30,879 nucleotides of DNA from Pseudomonadota bacterium (lineage in GTDB: Bacteria > Pseudomonadota > Alphaproteobacteria > Rhizobiales > Beijerinckiaceae). The stretch's first letter is position 1; the number at the start of each line of letters is the position of its first letter. Below, piece after piece: positions 7,570 through 15,380 of the stretch. The position numbers and the translations under genes were made by a program. The stretch lies in NCBI GenBank assembly GCA_023386115.1, contig JAEWKL010000301.1:1-30879 (forward strand), read 5' to 3'. The notes under the pieces were generated by a model. It was not told where the DNA came from and ran no database searches. It was given only the letters and a program-made list of their open reading frames with translations.

Positions 7570-8673
7570 ATGACGCGTCTCAGGACCACTCGACGGAGGC
7601 CGCTCAAGTTTCGGCGAAGCGTCGTCCGCGACCTGCAGAACCGCATTCGCTTCGCCGTTGTCGGCCTGCTCGTTCTGATTGGCCTTCATGTCGTCTCCAT
7701 GGTTGCCTTCGAGCATCTGGCGCTCGGCGAGGCGATCTGGCTGACTTTCACCACGATCACGACAACGGGCTATGGCGATTTCTCAGCCAAGACCACGGCC
7801 GGGCGCGCCTCAACCATCGTCCTGATCTATCTCAGCGGGATTTTCCTGCTGACCCAGGCGGGAAGTGCCTTCTTCGAATTCAGGATCCTGCGGCGCGAGC
7901 GCAAGCGGCGCGGCGAGTGGAGGTGGGACATGCGCGATCACATCGTTTTCGTGAACGCTCCTGCGGACGAGCCAGGCGATTACCTGCGGCGCTTGCTCGA
8001 CCAGCTGCACCGCTCACATGCCAACTACGCGACAGTTCCCTCTCTGATCCTGACGGAGGCGTTCCCGGATGGCCTTCCTCCGGACCTCGAAGACGATCCC
8101 TTGATCGTGCAGCTGAAGGGACGATTCGATGATCCGGCAGCGCTAGAGGCGGCCGGCGTCGACCATGCCCAGGTCCTCGTCATCCTTGCGGAGCACGAAG
8201 GGGACCGGCTCTCCGACAGCCGCACCTTCGACATCATCCATCGGCTCCGGGAGCGCGGGATCACAGCGCGGATCGTCGCGGAATGCGTCGATGATCTCAA
8301 CCGCGAGCGACTGAAGAAGGCGGGCGCGTCGGCAATCGTGCGCCCCCTGCGCGGCTATCCTGAAATGATTGTCCGCGCGATCGTTGCCCCTGGCACTGAA
8401 TGGGTGATTGAGCGCCTGTTTTCCAGCGAAGGGGATGAGTGCTTACGGTTCGATGTGCGGTTTAGTGGGCTTGCGTGGGAGCGTGTCGTGCAAGCGGTGC
8501 TCGGCGCTAACTACGGCATCCCAATCGGCTATGCTGACGCGGAGGGCCATCCACATAGCAATCCCGCTCCGAATGCCGCGATCGATGCGACAGCCCTTTT
8601 CATCCTAGTTGGAGAACGTCAAGCAACTACCGATCTCGCTCTACGCAAACTAATATCGGCAATCACAACATAG
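7570..8673 (+). CDS. Two-TM potassium channel with a C-terminal TrkA/RCK-like domain
   Basis: A 367-residue protein. A basic N-terminus is followed by TM1 (about 26-48), a pore helix, the potassium filter TTGYGDF (65-71) and TM2 (about 80-103). A cytoplasmic TrkA-N/RCK-like region follows, with LIVQLKGRFDDPAALEAAGVDHAQVLVILA matching the usual second half of that fold. The Rossmann glycine loop expected near residue 125 is replaced by a segment around FVNAPADEPGDY, so ordinary NAD binding is doubtful. The start is the ATG preceded by CAGGACCAGGAA; an upstream in-frame start is less likely. It probably mediates K+ flux at the inner membrane. Confidence 0.88.
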   Translation: MTRLRTTRRRPLKFRRSVVRDLQNRIRFAVVGLLVLIGLHVVSMVAFEHLALGEAIWLTFTTITTTGYGDFSAKTTAGRASTIVLIYLSGIFLLTQAGSAFFEFRILRRERKRRGEWRWDMRDHIVFVNAPADEPGDYLRRLLDQLHRSHANYATVPSLILTEAFPDGLPPDLEDDPLIVQLKGRFDDPAALEAAGVDHAQVLVILAEHEGDRLSDSRTFDIIHRLRERGITARIVAECVDDLNRERLKKAGASAIVRPLRGYPEMIVRAIVAPGTEWVIERLFSSEGDECLRFDVRFSGLAWERVVQAVLGANYGIPIGYADAEGHPHSNPAPNAAIDATALFILVGERQATTDLALRKLISAITT

Positions 8674-8942
8674 ATACCTGTTGCATGAAGATTAGGCTGT
8701 GGCGATGCAAAGAATTTATTTGCGTTTCATCATTATGCGCCCCGAGTGTCAGCTTCCGCCGCCCTCTACCTCTGCCCGATCTCACCCGGCCGCGGCCGCG
8801 CAACCCGCGTCGCGATGCCGTGGCGGCTGAGCATCGTCAGCTGCGCGAAGCAACCAAAATGCAAAGCGGCCATCCCCCTGCCCTAGCTGAGCAAGCGCAC
8901 ATATGGCGGATCAATGGATGATGCTCTGGGATGGGCTGCCAA

Positions 8943-9488
8943 ATGGCCGAGCTGACGATCATTGCAGGTGAGTGCGGCCGCGGCTCCGGGGAGTACGACA
9001 CTGGGCTGTTCATCCTGCCGGATGGATTGAAGCGCGGCGCAGAGACCATCACAGCCGTCGTGCTGCATGGCGGCGTCACCGAGAAGCAGAGCAAGGCGGG
9101 CCAGATTGTCGGCGGCCTCAAGGGTGGCCTGGCGCTGGCAGCCCAGCTCGATCTCTCGTCGCCCCTGAGCCTTGCTGCGACCGCTGTCGGGGCAGGCTTG
9201 AGCGCGTTGGATGGCGGCCCGCGTCAGAAAGCTGTCCTGGAGGTTCGATTCGCGGATGGTGCGTCGTTCGTAGCGATGACGGACGTCGGTGTTGCAGCGC
9301 TGATGGAGAATGACCGCCGGGTAATCCAACTCGCGGCACCACGACTGGCAAATCACCCGATTCCGTTCACGCCGGAAGAACCGGGGATCAGCGCCCGAGC
9401 CATCGAGGCGGCTTCGGACGCGGTCAAAAGTGCGGGCTCAGCGGTCTCGAGTGCATTCAGCTTCATCAAGAGCAAGACGCTCGGATAG
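8943..9488 (+). CDS. Conserved-looking hypothetical protein with amphipathic C-terminus
   Basis: 181 residues from the MAELTIIAGE start; an ATG four codons earlier (8931) is an alternative and neither has a clear ribosome binding site. A beta-rich N-terminal part (LTIIAG, TGLFILPDG, ITAVVLHGG) is followed by a Gly/Ala-rich hydrophobic stretch (about 55-90, AAQLDLSSPLSLAATAVGAG), another beta region (KAVLEVRFADGASFVAMTD), and a final Ala/Ser helix. The middle stretch could insert in a membrane. Codon use fits a real gene. No family recognised. Confidence 0.65.
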   Translation: MAELTIIAGECGRGSGEYDTGLFILPDGLKRGAETITAVVLHGGVTEKQSKAGQIVGGLKGGLALAAQLDLSSPLSLAATAVGAGLSALDGGPRQKAVLEVRFADGASFVAMTDVGVAALMENDRRVIQLAAPRLANHPIPFTPEEPGISARAIEAASDAVKSAGSAVSSAFSFIKSKTLG

Positions 9489-9679
9489 CGACGTCCACGA
9501 GCTGAGGCGTCGGAGCCCTTGCAGCTGACCGCCCGTCGGAACGGGCGTGAAACGATGGCAGTTCGAGATGCGTCAGGTCGGCCCATCTCGCTCCGCAGTC
9601 CACCGCCGTACTGCGCCTAGGATCGTCGTCTCGGGCGCAGCACGGGCGCGGCACGCGCGGAGCCACCTTCTTCTGATCT

Positions 9680-10165
9680 CTACTCGCTCGCGTCGGTCTT
9701 GCGCCGTCGGGCCGGCTTGTTGCTGACCGTCGCGTCGCGGGAGGCACTGGCGGCCGCGGACCGGGCGCGCGACTGGCCGAGGCCCGAACTCTTGGCGAGC
9801 TCGGAACGCTGCGCCGCGTACCGCTCGGCGACCATGGGGTATGTCGGCGGCAGGCCCCACTTCTGGCGGTACTGCTCGGGGGTGAGCCCGCGCCCGGCCA
9901 GATGGCGCTTCAGCGTCTTGTAAGGCCGCCCGTCCTCAAGGCTGATAATGTGGTCGGGGGTGACGGTTCTCCGGATCGGTACCGGCGGCTCGAGCTTCAC
10001 GGGCTCGGGCTCCGCCGGTGCTCCGAGCCGCGTCAGCGCCGCGTGCGTTGATGCGATGAGCGTTGGAAGGTCGTGGGCCGTCACGCTGTTGTTGGCCACG
10101 TAAGCAGACACGATGTCGGCGGTAAGCGTAACATCATGCGGGAGGGCGTCGGCATTATCGTTCAT
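9680..10165 (-). CDS. MucR/Ros family transcriptional regulator
   Basis: A 161-residue protein. The N-terminal half has the oligomerising helices of the family (ADIVSAYVANNSV). The diagnostic core is at 67-125: TVTPDHIISLEDGRPYKTLKRHL, then LTPEQYRQKWGLP and YPMVAERYAAQRSELAK. MucR proteins bind AT-rich DNA and act as global H-NS-like repressors of surface polysaccharide, motility and acquired genes. Ser75 stands where many homologues have the single zinc-finger Cys, so metal binding may be lost. A clear GGAGAGG site precedes the ATG. The gene is monocistronic; such genes are often autoregulated. Confidence 0.93.
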   Translation of the reverse strand: MNDNADALPHDVTLTADIVSAYVANNSVTAHDLPTLIASTHAALTRLGAPAEPEPVKLEPPVPIRRTVTPDHIISLEDGRPYKTLKRHLAGRGLTPEQYRQKWGLPPTYPMVAERYAAQRSELAKSSGLGQSRARSAAASASRDATVSNKPARRRKTDASE

Positions 10166-10589
10166 TGAACCTCTCCGTTTAACGCGTGTTCAGAACGGAA
10201 TGGCGTTGGCTATGTCGACGAGCTCCACGCCATCGAGCTCATGTATGCGCATTCTGGCCGTTCCTACAATTCGCTCCGAGCTAATATTTAATCATCGTAC
10301 ACCGGCAATGCATGTCAGCAGGTAGCTGGCCCACCGGCGTCCGGATTGCTCATCTGCCTAACTACGTCCGGCTACCGATGCACGAATGGTGTCGAGCATC
10401 CCTCAGGCTCAACGAACGCCACTTCCGCGAGATATTCGACGCTCTCTCGAGCTTATGCGCCCTGACGCACGCATTTAGCTGACGTGCGTTTGATGGCTGG
10501 AAGAGCCACGGGACATCCCGAACTGTCGAACCGCCGGCGAGTTGGTGACGTGGACGGCATTCATAATTGCTGGAGAACGGGAGAGCGCC
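10166..10589. other. Divergent regulatory region between mucR-like gene and 10590 gene
   Basis: No gene recognised in 424 bases. Near the MucR start lies the short palindrome GTTCAGAAC, and an AT-richer patch (AATATTTAATCATCG, about 10285-10300) could serve MucR-type binding. The far end carries the ribosome binding site GGGAG of the next gene. Confidence 0.35.
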
Positions 10590-10886
10590 ATGGCGAATGA
10601 GGCAAGTACCCGGGGATCAGGAGGACAGCAGCCAGACATGGGCAAGGGCTTGGAGGCGGCCGCCCGGTCCGGCAGCAAGAAACCAGACGGACAGTCTATG
10701 CACGCCACCCCTGACACGGCGCCTAAGCATGGATCCCTTGAGGATGAGGAGCATCGCGCCGCTGACATCCTGAAGGAAGGTGCCGAGCGTGACACCCACA
10801 AGCAGAGGGCGGACATGCTCTCTGAAGCCGGACCGGCTCCGTCATCCGAAAAGGAGCAGGGAGTGGTACCCGATCCCAGCCTGTAA
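10590..10886 (+). CDS. Small hydrophilic, probably disordered protein
   Basis: A 98-residue protein almost without hydrophobic residues, rich in Gly, Ser, Lys, Glu and Pro (GSGGQQPDMGKGLEAAARSG, later DTAPKHGSLEDEEHRAADIL). A GGGAG site sits eight bases before the ATG. The composition is like that of small hydrophilic stress-associated proteins of alphaproteobacteria, which is an inference from composition only. The zinc miniprotein follows after 30 bases, so the two are probably co-transcribed. Confidence 0.6.
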   Translation: MANEASTRGSGGQQPDMGKGLEAAARSGSKKPDGQSMHATPDTAPKHGSLEDEEHRAADILKEGAERDTHKQRADMLSEAGPAPSSEKEQGVVPDPSL

Positions 10887-10916
10887 TCGTTCGACAGCAT
10901 TCGGGAGGCAGACACA

Positions 10917-11084
10917 ATGACGACTACTGACCCCACCAAACCTGGAGACAAGGCAGCACCCGGCACGCCAGGCACGGGTGAGAACCTGTGCCGAAGCTGC
11001 AACGGCACTGGCAAGATCCACAATGAGCCTTGCTCGGAATGCGCTGGAACCGGGAAGGTGACAGAACCGATCGGCGGGGCCTGA
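10917..11084 (+). CDS. 55-residue DnaJ-type zinc-finger miniprotein
   Basis: A very short gene with a strong GGGAGG site ahead of the ATG. The product carries one four-cysteine module of the DnaJ central domain: CRSCNGTGK (Cys25, Cys28) and CSECAGTGKV (Cys39, Cys42), each with the CxxCxGxG signature. A disordered Thr/Pro/Gly N-terminus precedes it, and no J domain or other DnaJ part is present. DnaJ itself has two such paired modules, so this is a stand-alone half. Likely roles are zinc binding or assisting a chaperone. It sits 30 bases behind the 10590 gene. Confidence 0.75.
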   Translation: MTTTDPTKPGDKAAPGTPGTGENLCRSCNGTGKIHNEPCSECAGTGKVTEPIGGA

Positions 11085-11252
11085 AAGCCGCGTCAACTGC
11101 CGACCGGAATGCTCAGGCTCGCTCACAGCGGGTGCTGCGCCCAACTGCTCCGTTTCAGAACGTGAGTACCCGGTCGGCAGAGTAGTAGCGCGAACTGGCG
11201 GCTGAGCAATCCGGGCTGTCCCTCGTGGGAGAATACTGGATCCAAATAATCC

Positions 11253-11975
11253 TCACGCGGCCAGCTTGATCCGGATGGCGCGCGAGAAGGCGCGGGAGTT
11301 CATTCCAACCGAGGGACCAGCGGCCTGATCCTCAGCCCCGTCCTTCCGGTCACCTCGCGCCGCCTCGGCCGTCATCTTTTCCGGGAGTGGGCGCGGCAGC
11401 TGCAGCGCCTCCTCGGCCGGCGCTTCGAGCCAGGTGCGCCACTCCTCCGCTATGGTGAGCAGCACCGGCATCGTCTTCGGATGCACGGGGCCGACGACCC
11501 CGTTAGCCTCCGTCGTCAGGAACGAGAACAAGCGGTGCTCCTCCGGCTGGGGCTAATCCCGCTTCGGGCCGCGCACGCCCATCCAGGGCCGCCAGATCCC
11601 CGCGAAGGCGAAGAGTGGCCGGCTTTCGTCGAGGGCGAACCACACCGGCGTCTTGCGGGGCTTGGTGTCGGCGTACTTGCTGAACGATGTGACCGGCACC
11701 AAGCAGCGGAACGCGGGCTTCAGCCACGGCCGCCAATAGGGCGAGGCGATGTTGCGCACATTGGTCACCGGCTGCATGCCGACCTTCGGGGGTGGCGGGA
11801 AGCCCCAGCGCATCATCGTCAGCACCCGCTCGACGTCGGCGGCATGGACCATGGACGCCGTCTGGTCGGGGAAGATCCCGGGCAGCGGCGGCAGGTTGCC
11901 GGCCGCTGCGCGATCAACCGCGAAGGTGCGACGGATCTCGTCCCGGGAGCGGGCGGAGCTGTAGAGGTTGCACAT
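11253..11975 (-). pseudogene. SRAP/YedK (HMCES-type) protein gene with in-frame TAG and a lost active-site Glu
   Basis: SRAP proteins crosslink through Cys2 to abasic sites in single-stranded DNA. The frame from MCNLYSSARS runs 140 codons, hits TAG at 11553-11555, then continues in the same frame with EEHRLFSFLTTEANG and the catalytic-type His165 in HPKTMPV, giving 239 residues overall, the usual length. Cys2 and TNVRN (71-75) are present. Lys100 in SFSKY sits where homologues carry the active-site Glu, a single-base change. The nonsense codon and this substitution together suggest decay. The truncated product would lack the His. Confidence 0.8.
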
Positions 11976-12178
11976 CGCCAGGATCGTAGCCGATCGGCCC
12001 TTGCCGATCTCATGAAGTGGCGCTGCTCGTCCCTGGTGATTCAGGCCGCGGCTTTCGAACCTTCTCGGACCTTCGGGGTGTCCGCTTTGCGGCCATGCCG
12101 CCGCGGTCTTCCTGCCGGATCCGGGGTGTGTGGTTGTCAACCTTTGACGGTCTCGCCCGAGCGTGACAGACCGTTGGC

Positions 12179-12388
12179 ATGTCGAACACGCCGACCCGCA
12201 ACGTCTCCCTGACGACCGAGCTGACCGCCTACATCAACGCTCAGGTCGCATCAGGTTACTACTCGAACGCGAGCGAGGTGGTGCGAGCCGGTCTGCGCCT
12301 TCCGATCGAGAGTAACAATGCGCTGACAGCCGATGCGTGCCCGGCTCCCCACCAAGGGGCCCGTGCGGACAATCGTCCAGGCCGCTGA
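12179..12388 (+). CDS. ParD-like antitoxin, truncated, no ParE partner
   Basis: A 69-residue frame. The first 43 residues (NVSLTTELTAYINAQVASG, then YSNASEVVRAGLRL) match the RHH dimerisation and DNA-binding part of ParD/CopG antitoxins closely. The normal acidic, helical C-terminus that wraps the toxin is replaced by an unrelated tail (PIESNNALTADACPAPHQG). No parE follows: four bases after the stop the histidine kinase begins. It is most likely a remnant that may still bind its operator. Confidence 0.65.
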   Translation: MSNTPTRNVSLTTELTAYINAQVASGYYSNASEVVRAGLRLPIESNNALTADACPAPHQGARADNRPGR

Positions 12389-12392
12389 TCCG

Positions 12393-14447
12393 ATGACCGA
12401 CCCCAGACCTGCCCCGACGATCCTGCAGGGCTTCCTCAACGACGTTGTCGCCGTCGAGAGCGTCGCGGCCGTGCCCACGATCCTCGACGTGGTGTGTCGC
12501 ACGACCAGCATGGGCTTCGCCGCTGTGGCGCGCGTCACCGAGGACCGCTGGGTGGCTTGCGCCGTCAAGGATGACATCGCCTTCGGCCTCAAGCCTGGCG
12601 GTGAGTTGAGCCTTGAGACGACCATCTGCCACGAGATTCGGCAGAGCGGAACCGCGGTCGTCATCGACCATGTCGCAGAGGACCCCGCCTTCTGCGAGCA
12701 CCACACGCCTGCCCACTACGGCTTCCAGAGCTACATCTCGATGCCCATCGTGCTGCCCGACGGCACGTTCTTCGGCACGCTCTGCGCCATCGACCCCAAG
12801 CCCGCCAAGCTGAACACGCCCGCTATCGTTGGCATGTTCAAGATGTTCGCTGACCTGATCGGCTTCCACCTCGATGCCAACCAGCGCCTCGCCTCACGCA
12901 CCGCCGAGCGGGACCTGTACGAGAACATCGTCCAATCCGACACCGCGCCGATCTGCGTCTTCGACGCGGAGTACCGGCTGATCGCCTTCAACAAGGCCCA
13001 CAACGACGAGTTTTTCCGGGTCAACGGCTTCTACACGAAGGTCGGCGACGTCTTCCCTGACCTGTTCATCCCCGAGCAAGCCGCCGTGATGCGCGCCAAC
13101 ATGGCCCGGGCGCTGGCCGGCGAGGCGTACAAGGTCGAAGCCGTGTTCGGCCGGGCCGAGTTCGGCCAGCCGTGCTGGGAGATCAGCTACACGCCTCTGC
13201 GCGACGCGGCTGGAAAGGTATTTGGCGCCTTCCACCAAGCTCACGACATCAGCGCGCGGCTCAGGGCAGAGGCCGAGCTTCAGGACGCGCAGGACGTGCT
13301 GCGGCAGTCGCAGAAGCTGGAGGTTATCGGCCAGCTCACCGGCGGCGTGGCGCACGACTTCAACAACCTCCTCACGGTCATCAAGTCGTCCACCGACCTC
13401 CTGAAGCGCCCGGATCTCGCAGAGGGGCGGCGCGCCCGATACATCGAGGCGATCTCCGACACAGTGGATCGCGCCGCGAAGCTGACTGGCCAACTCCTCG
13501 CCTTCGCACGGCGGCAGACACTCCAACCCAAGGTGTTCGCGGCCTGCGACAGCGTGCGGGCACTCTCCGAAATGCTTGGCACGCTCACCGGCTCGCGCAT
13601 CAGGGTCGTGACCGAGCTGCCGGAGAACGCCTGCTTCGTGAACGCTGACCCAAACCAGTTCGACACGGCGCTGGTGAACATGGCCGTGAATGCTCGCGAC
13701 GCGATGGAGGGCGAGGGGCAACTCACCGTTCGCGTGCGGGCCGTCGAGCGGATGCCGCCCGTGCGCGCCCACCCTGCGGTAGATGGACCGTTCGTGGCGG
13801 TGTCGATCACCGATACCGGCAGCGGCATGACGAAGGAGACGCTGGGACGGATCTTCGAGCCGTTCTTCACCACCAAGGCGGTCGGGCAAGGCACCGGCCT
13901 CGGGCTCAGCCAGGTGTTCGGCTTCGCCAAGCAGTCACATGGAGAGGTCGTGGTGGAGAGCGAGGTCGGGCAAGGCACGACTTTCACGCTCTATATTCCC
14001 CGCGTGGGCGGCGCGGTCCAGGCGCCGGAACGAGGCAAGCCGACGTCCGTGGTGGATGGCCATGGTACCTGCGTGCTGGTGGTCGAGGACAACATTGAGG
14101 TGGGCACGTTCGCCACGCAGGCCCTGGTTGAACTTGGCTTCGCCACGGTCTGGGCGGCCGATGCCGGGGAAGCTCTGGCGGTGTTGGCCGCGGACGCGGG
14201 TCGGTTCGACGTAGTGTTCACGGACGTGATGATGCCCGGCATGAACGGCGTTGACCTCGCCCGTGAGATCCAGCGGCTTCATCCCGGCCTGCCTGTCATC
14301 CTGACCTCCGGGTACAGCCACGTTCTGGCGCAGACCGGCACCAACGGGTTCGAACTTCTGCAGAAGCCCTACTCGGTCGAACAGCTTTCGCGCACCTTGC
14401 AGGCGGTTGCCATGCCCGACCGCCCTAAGCGCATCGGCGACGAGTAG
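12393..14447 (+). CDS. GAF-PAS hybrid histidine kinase with C-terminal receiver
   Basis: 684 residues from MTDPRPAPTI, chosen because the GAF domain starts soon after; an upstream in-frame ATG at 12333 overlaps the parD remnant. Order: GAF (about 10-165, with FGTLCAIDPKP), PAS (about 170-295), HisKA with His321 in GGVAHDFNN, HATPase_c with NAVNARDAM, DTGSGM and GTGLGLS, and a receiver with Asp611 in TDVMMPGMNG and the C-terminal Lys in LQKPYS. No membrane segments, so a cytoplasmic sensor. The GAF and PAS ligands are unknown. It resembles the kinase at 26395 in its kinase and receiver parts. Confidence 0.93.
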   Translation: MTDPRPAPTILQGFLNDVVAVESVAAVPTILDVVCRTTSMGFAAVARVTEDRWVACAVKDDIAFGLKPGGELSLETTICHEIRQSGTAVVIDHVAEDPAFCEHHTPAHYGFQSYISMPIVLPDGTFFGTLCAIDPKPAKLNTPAIVGMFKMFADLIGFHLDANQRLASRTAERDLYENIVQSDTAPICVFDAEYRLIAFNKAHNDEFFRVNGFYTKVGDVFPDLFIPEQAAVMRANMARALAGEAYKVEAVFGRAEFGQPCWEISYTPLRDAAGKVFGAFHQAHDISARLRAEAELQDAQDVLRQSQKLEVIGQLTGGVAHDFNNLLTVIKSSTDLLKRPDLAEGRRARYIEAISDTVDRAAKLTGQLLAFARRQTLQPKVFAACDSVRALSEMLGTLTGSRIRVVTELPENACFVNADPNQFDTALVNMAVNARDAMEGEGQLTVRVRAVERMPPVRAHPAVDGPFVAVSITDTGSGMTKETLGRIFEPFFTTKAVGQGTGLGLSQVFGFAKQSHGEVVVESEVGQGTTFTLYIPRVGGAVQAPERGKPTSVVDGHGTCVLVVEDNIEVGTFATQALVELGFATVWAADAGEALAVLAADAGRFDVVFTDVMMPGMNGVDLAREIQRLHPGLPVILTSGYSHVLAQTGTNGFELLQKPYSVEQLSRTLQAVAMPDRPKRIGDE

Positions 14448-14621
14448 CGTCGGGTAACAAGCTGCAGCTTAATTTCGGCTTTCCACCTATAGCGGCGGTT
14501 AGAGCTCCGAGATACGGGGGCAAACACTGGACGGCTGCGCTGACCGTCGGCACCTCGCTCAACCGCGTCGTGAACCGTGGCGAGCGCATCTCGAACTTCG
14601 TCGACCAAGTGCGCTTCTCCA

Positions 14622-14923
14622 TCAGCCCTTCCACGCTTGCACCACGGCATTGCGTCCGAACCAGCTGTTGCAGCCGTCCAACGCTGCCATCAGCACCCCG
14701 GATTTCTCCCGGTCGAGGGCATCGAACAGCGGGCGGGACGCCTCTTCGAGCGGCACGAGGTCGTCGTAACCTGTAGCGCCAGGGCGTCACCAGGGGCGTA
14801 CAGATTACCGCCCGGCGTCCCCGCCGCGAGCTTCTCCTTCGCCCTCTCAGGCAGATCGGCCAGCGCTTCGATGCAGGTCCAGGCGGTGCCGTCGCGGGTG
14901 GTCACGACGCACTGCTCGGACAT
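14622..14923 (-). pseudogene. Hypothetical protein gene with a frameshift
   Basis: The frame beginning MSEQCVVTTRDGTAW looks genuine up to GDALALQ (about residue 51). The continuation of a natural-looking protein is then in another frame: YDDLVPLEEASRPLFDALD, then GVLMAALDGCNSWFGRNAVV and WKG before TGA at 14622. The whole span is 302 bases, not divisible by three, so one frameshift near 14768-14775 is needed. In the original frame the product ends in an Arg/Cys-rich tail that looks non-coding. The full protein would be about 100 residues, of unknown function. Its start overlaps the end of the MmcQ/YjbR gene. Confidence 0.55.
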
Positions 14924-15285
14924 GGCGTCCTTTTGGTTCCGGTCAGGGTGAGGGCTCCCTGCGCGAGGAGCCGCTCCAGGGTCGCGGGATCGGCGTAGGC
15001 GAGGTGGATGCGTACCATAGCGCGGCCGCGGACGGGCTCCGCCACCGCGAAAGTGCGAGGCTCAGCCGCGATCAGCATCGCGCGCTCGTCCTCCTCGATC
15101 GGCACTACCAGCGACACCCCGTCCTCAGCCAGCCAGGCGAGCCGCCGCCGTCCGACCCGGAGAACCGGCCCAGCCGTGCCCGCCTGCTCGGTGACGCCCG
15201 GCACCGCGCACGCCGCTCGGCGGGCAACCTCGAACCACAGCGAGGGCTTCCGAGGAGGGATCGCGGGGCGGGATCGTCGGCGCAT
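14902..15285 (-). CDS. MmcQ/YjbR family protein
   Basis: A 127-residue protein. The family has a CyaY-like or double-wing fold. The pattern here is typical: an N-terminal helix with AACAVPGVTEQ, strands GPVLRVGRRRLAWLAEDG and SLVVPIEEDERAMLIA, then PRTFAV, RGRAMVRIHLAYADPATL and a terminal helix. Members are predicted to bind DNA but their biological role is unsettled. The ATG at 15285 is chosen over a TTG two codons upstream. The end overlaps the next minus-strand gene by 22 bases, so the pair was probably an operon. Confidence 0.75.
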   Translation of the reverse strand: MRRRSRPAIPPRKPSLWFEVARRAACAVPGVTEQAGTAGPVLRVGRRRLAWLAEDGVSLVVPIEEDERAMLIAAEPRTFAVAEPVRGRAMVRIHLAYADPATLERLLAQGALTLTGTKRTPCPSSAS

Positions 15286-15380
15286 TTCCAAGCAACGCGC
15301 GTAGGGGTCCGGCGGGATCCGGTCCAGACGGCGGATGTTGCCTCCCCGCTTGCCGAACCCGCACGAGAGGTGCGCGAACG

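Noticed and set aside
9530..9547. CGCCCGT/ACGGGCG hairpin after the 8943 gene as a terminator
   Set aside because: Good stem but no T run on either side and 40 bases from the stop; too weak to call.
11976..12178. LexA-type GTTC-N7-GTTC operator upstream of the SRAP gene
   Set aside because: No matching pair with correct spacing found in the intergenic region.
12894..13889. 331-codon minus frame opposite the first kinase
   Set aside because: Antisense shadow of the PAS/HisKA coding region.
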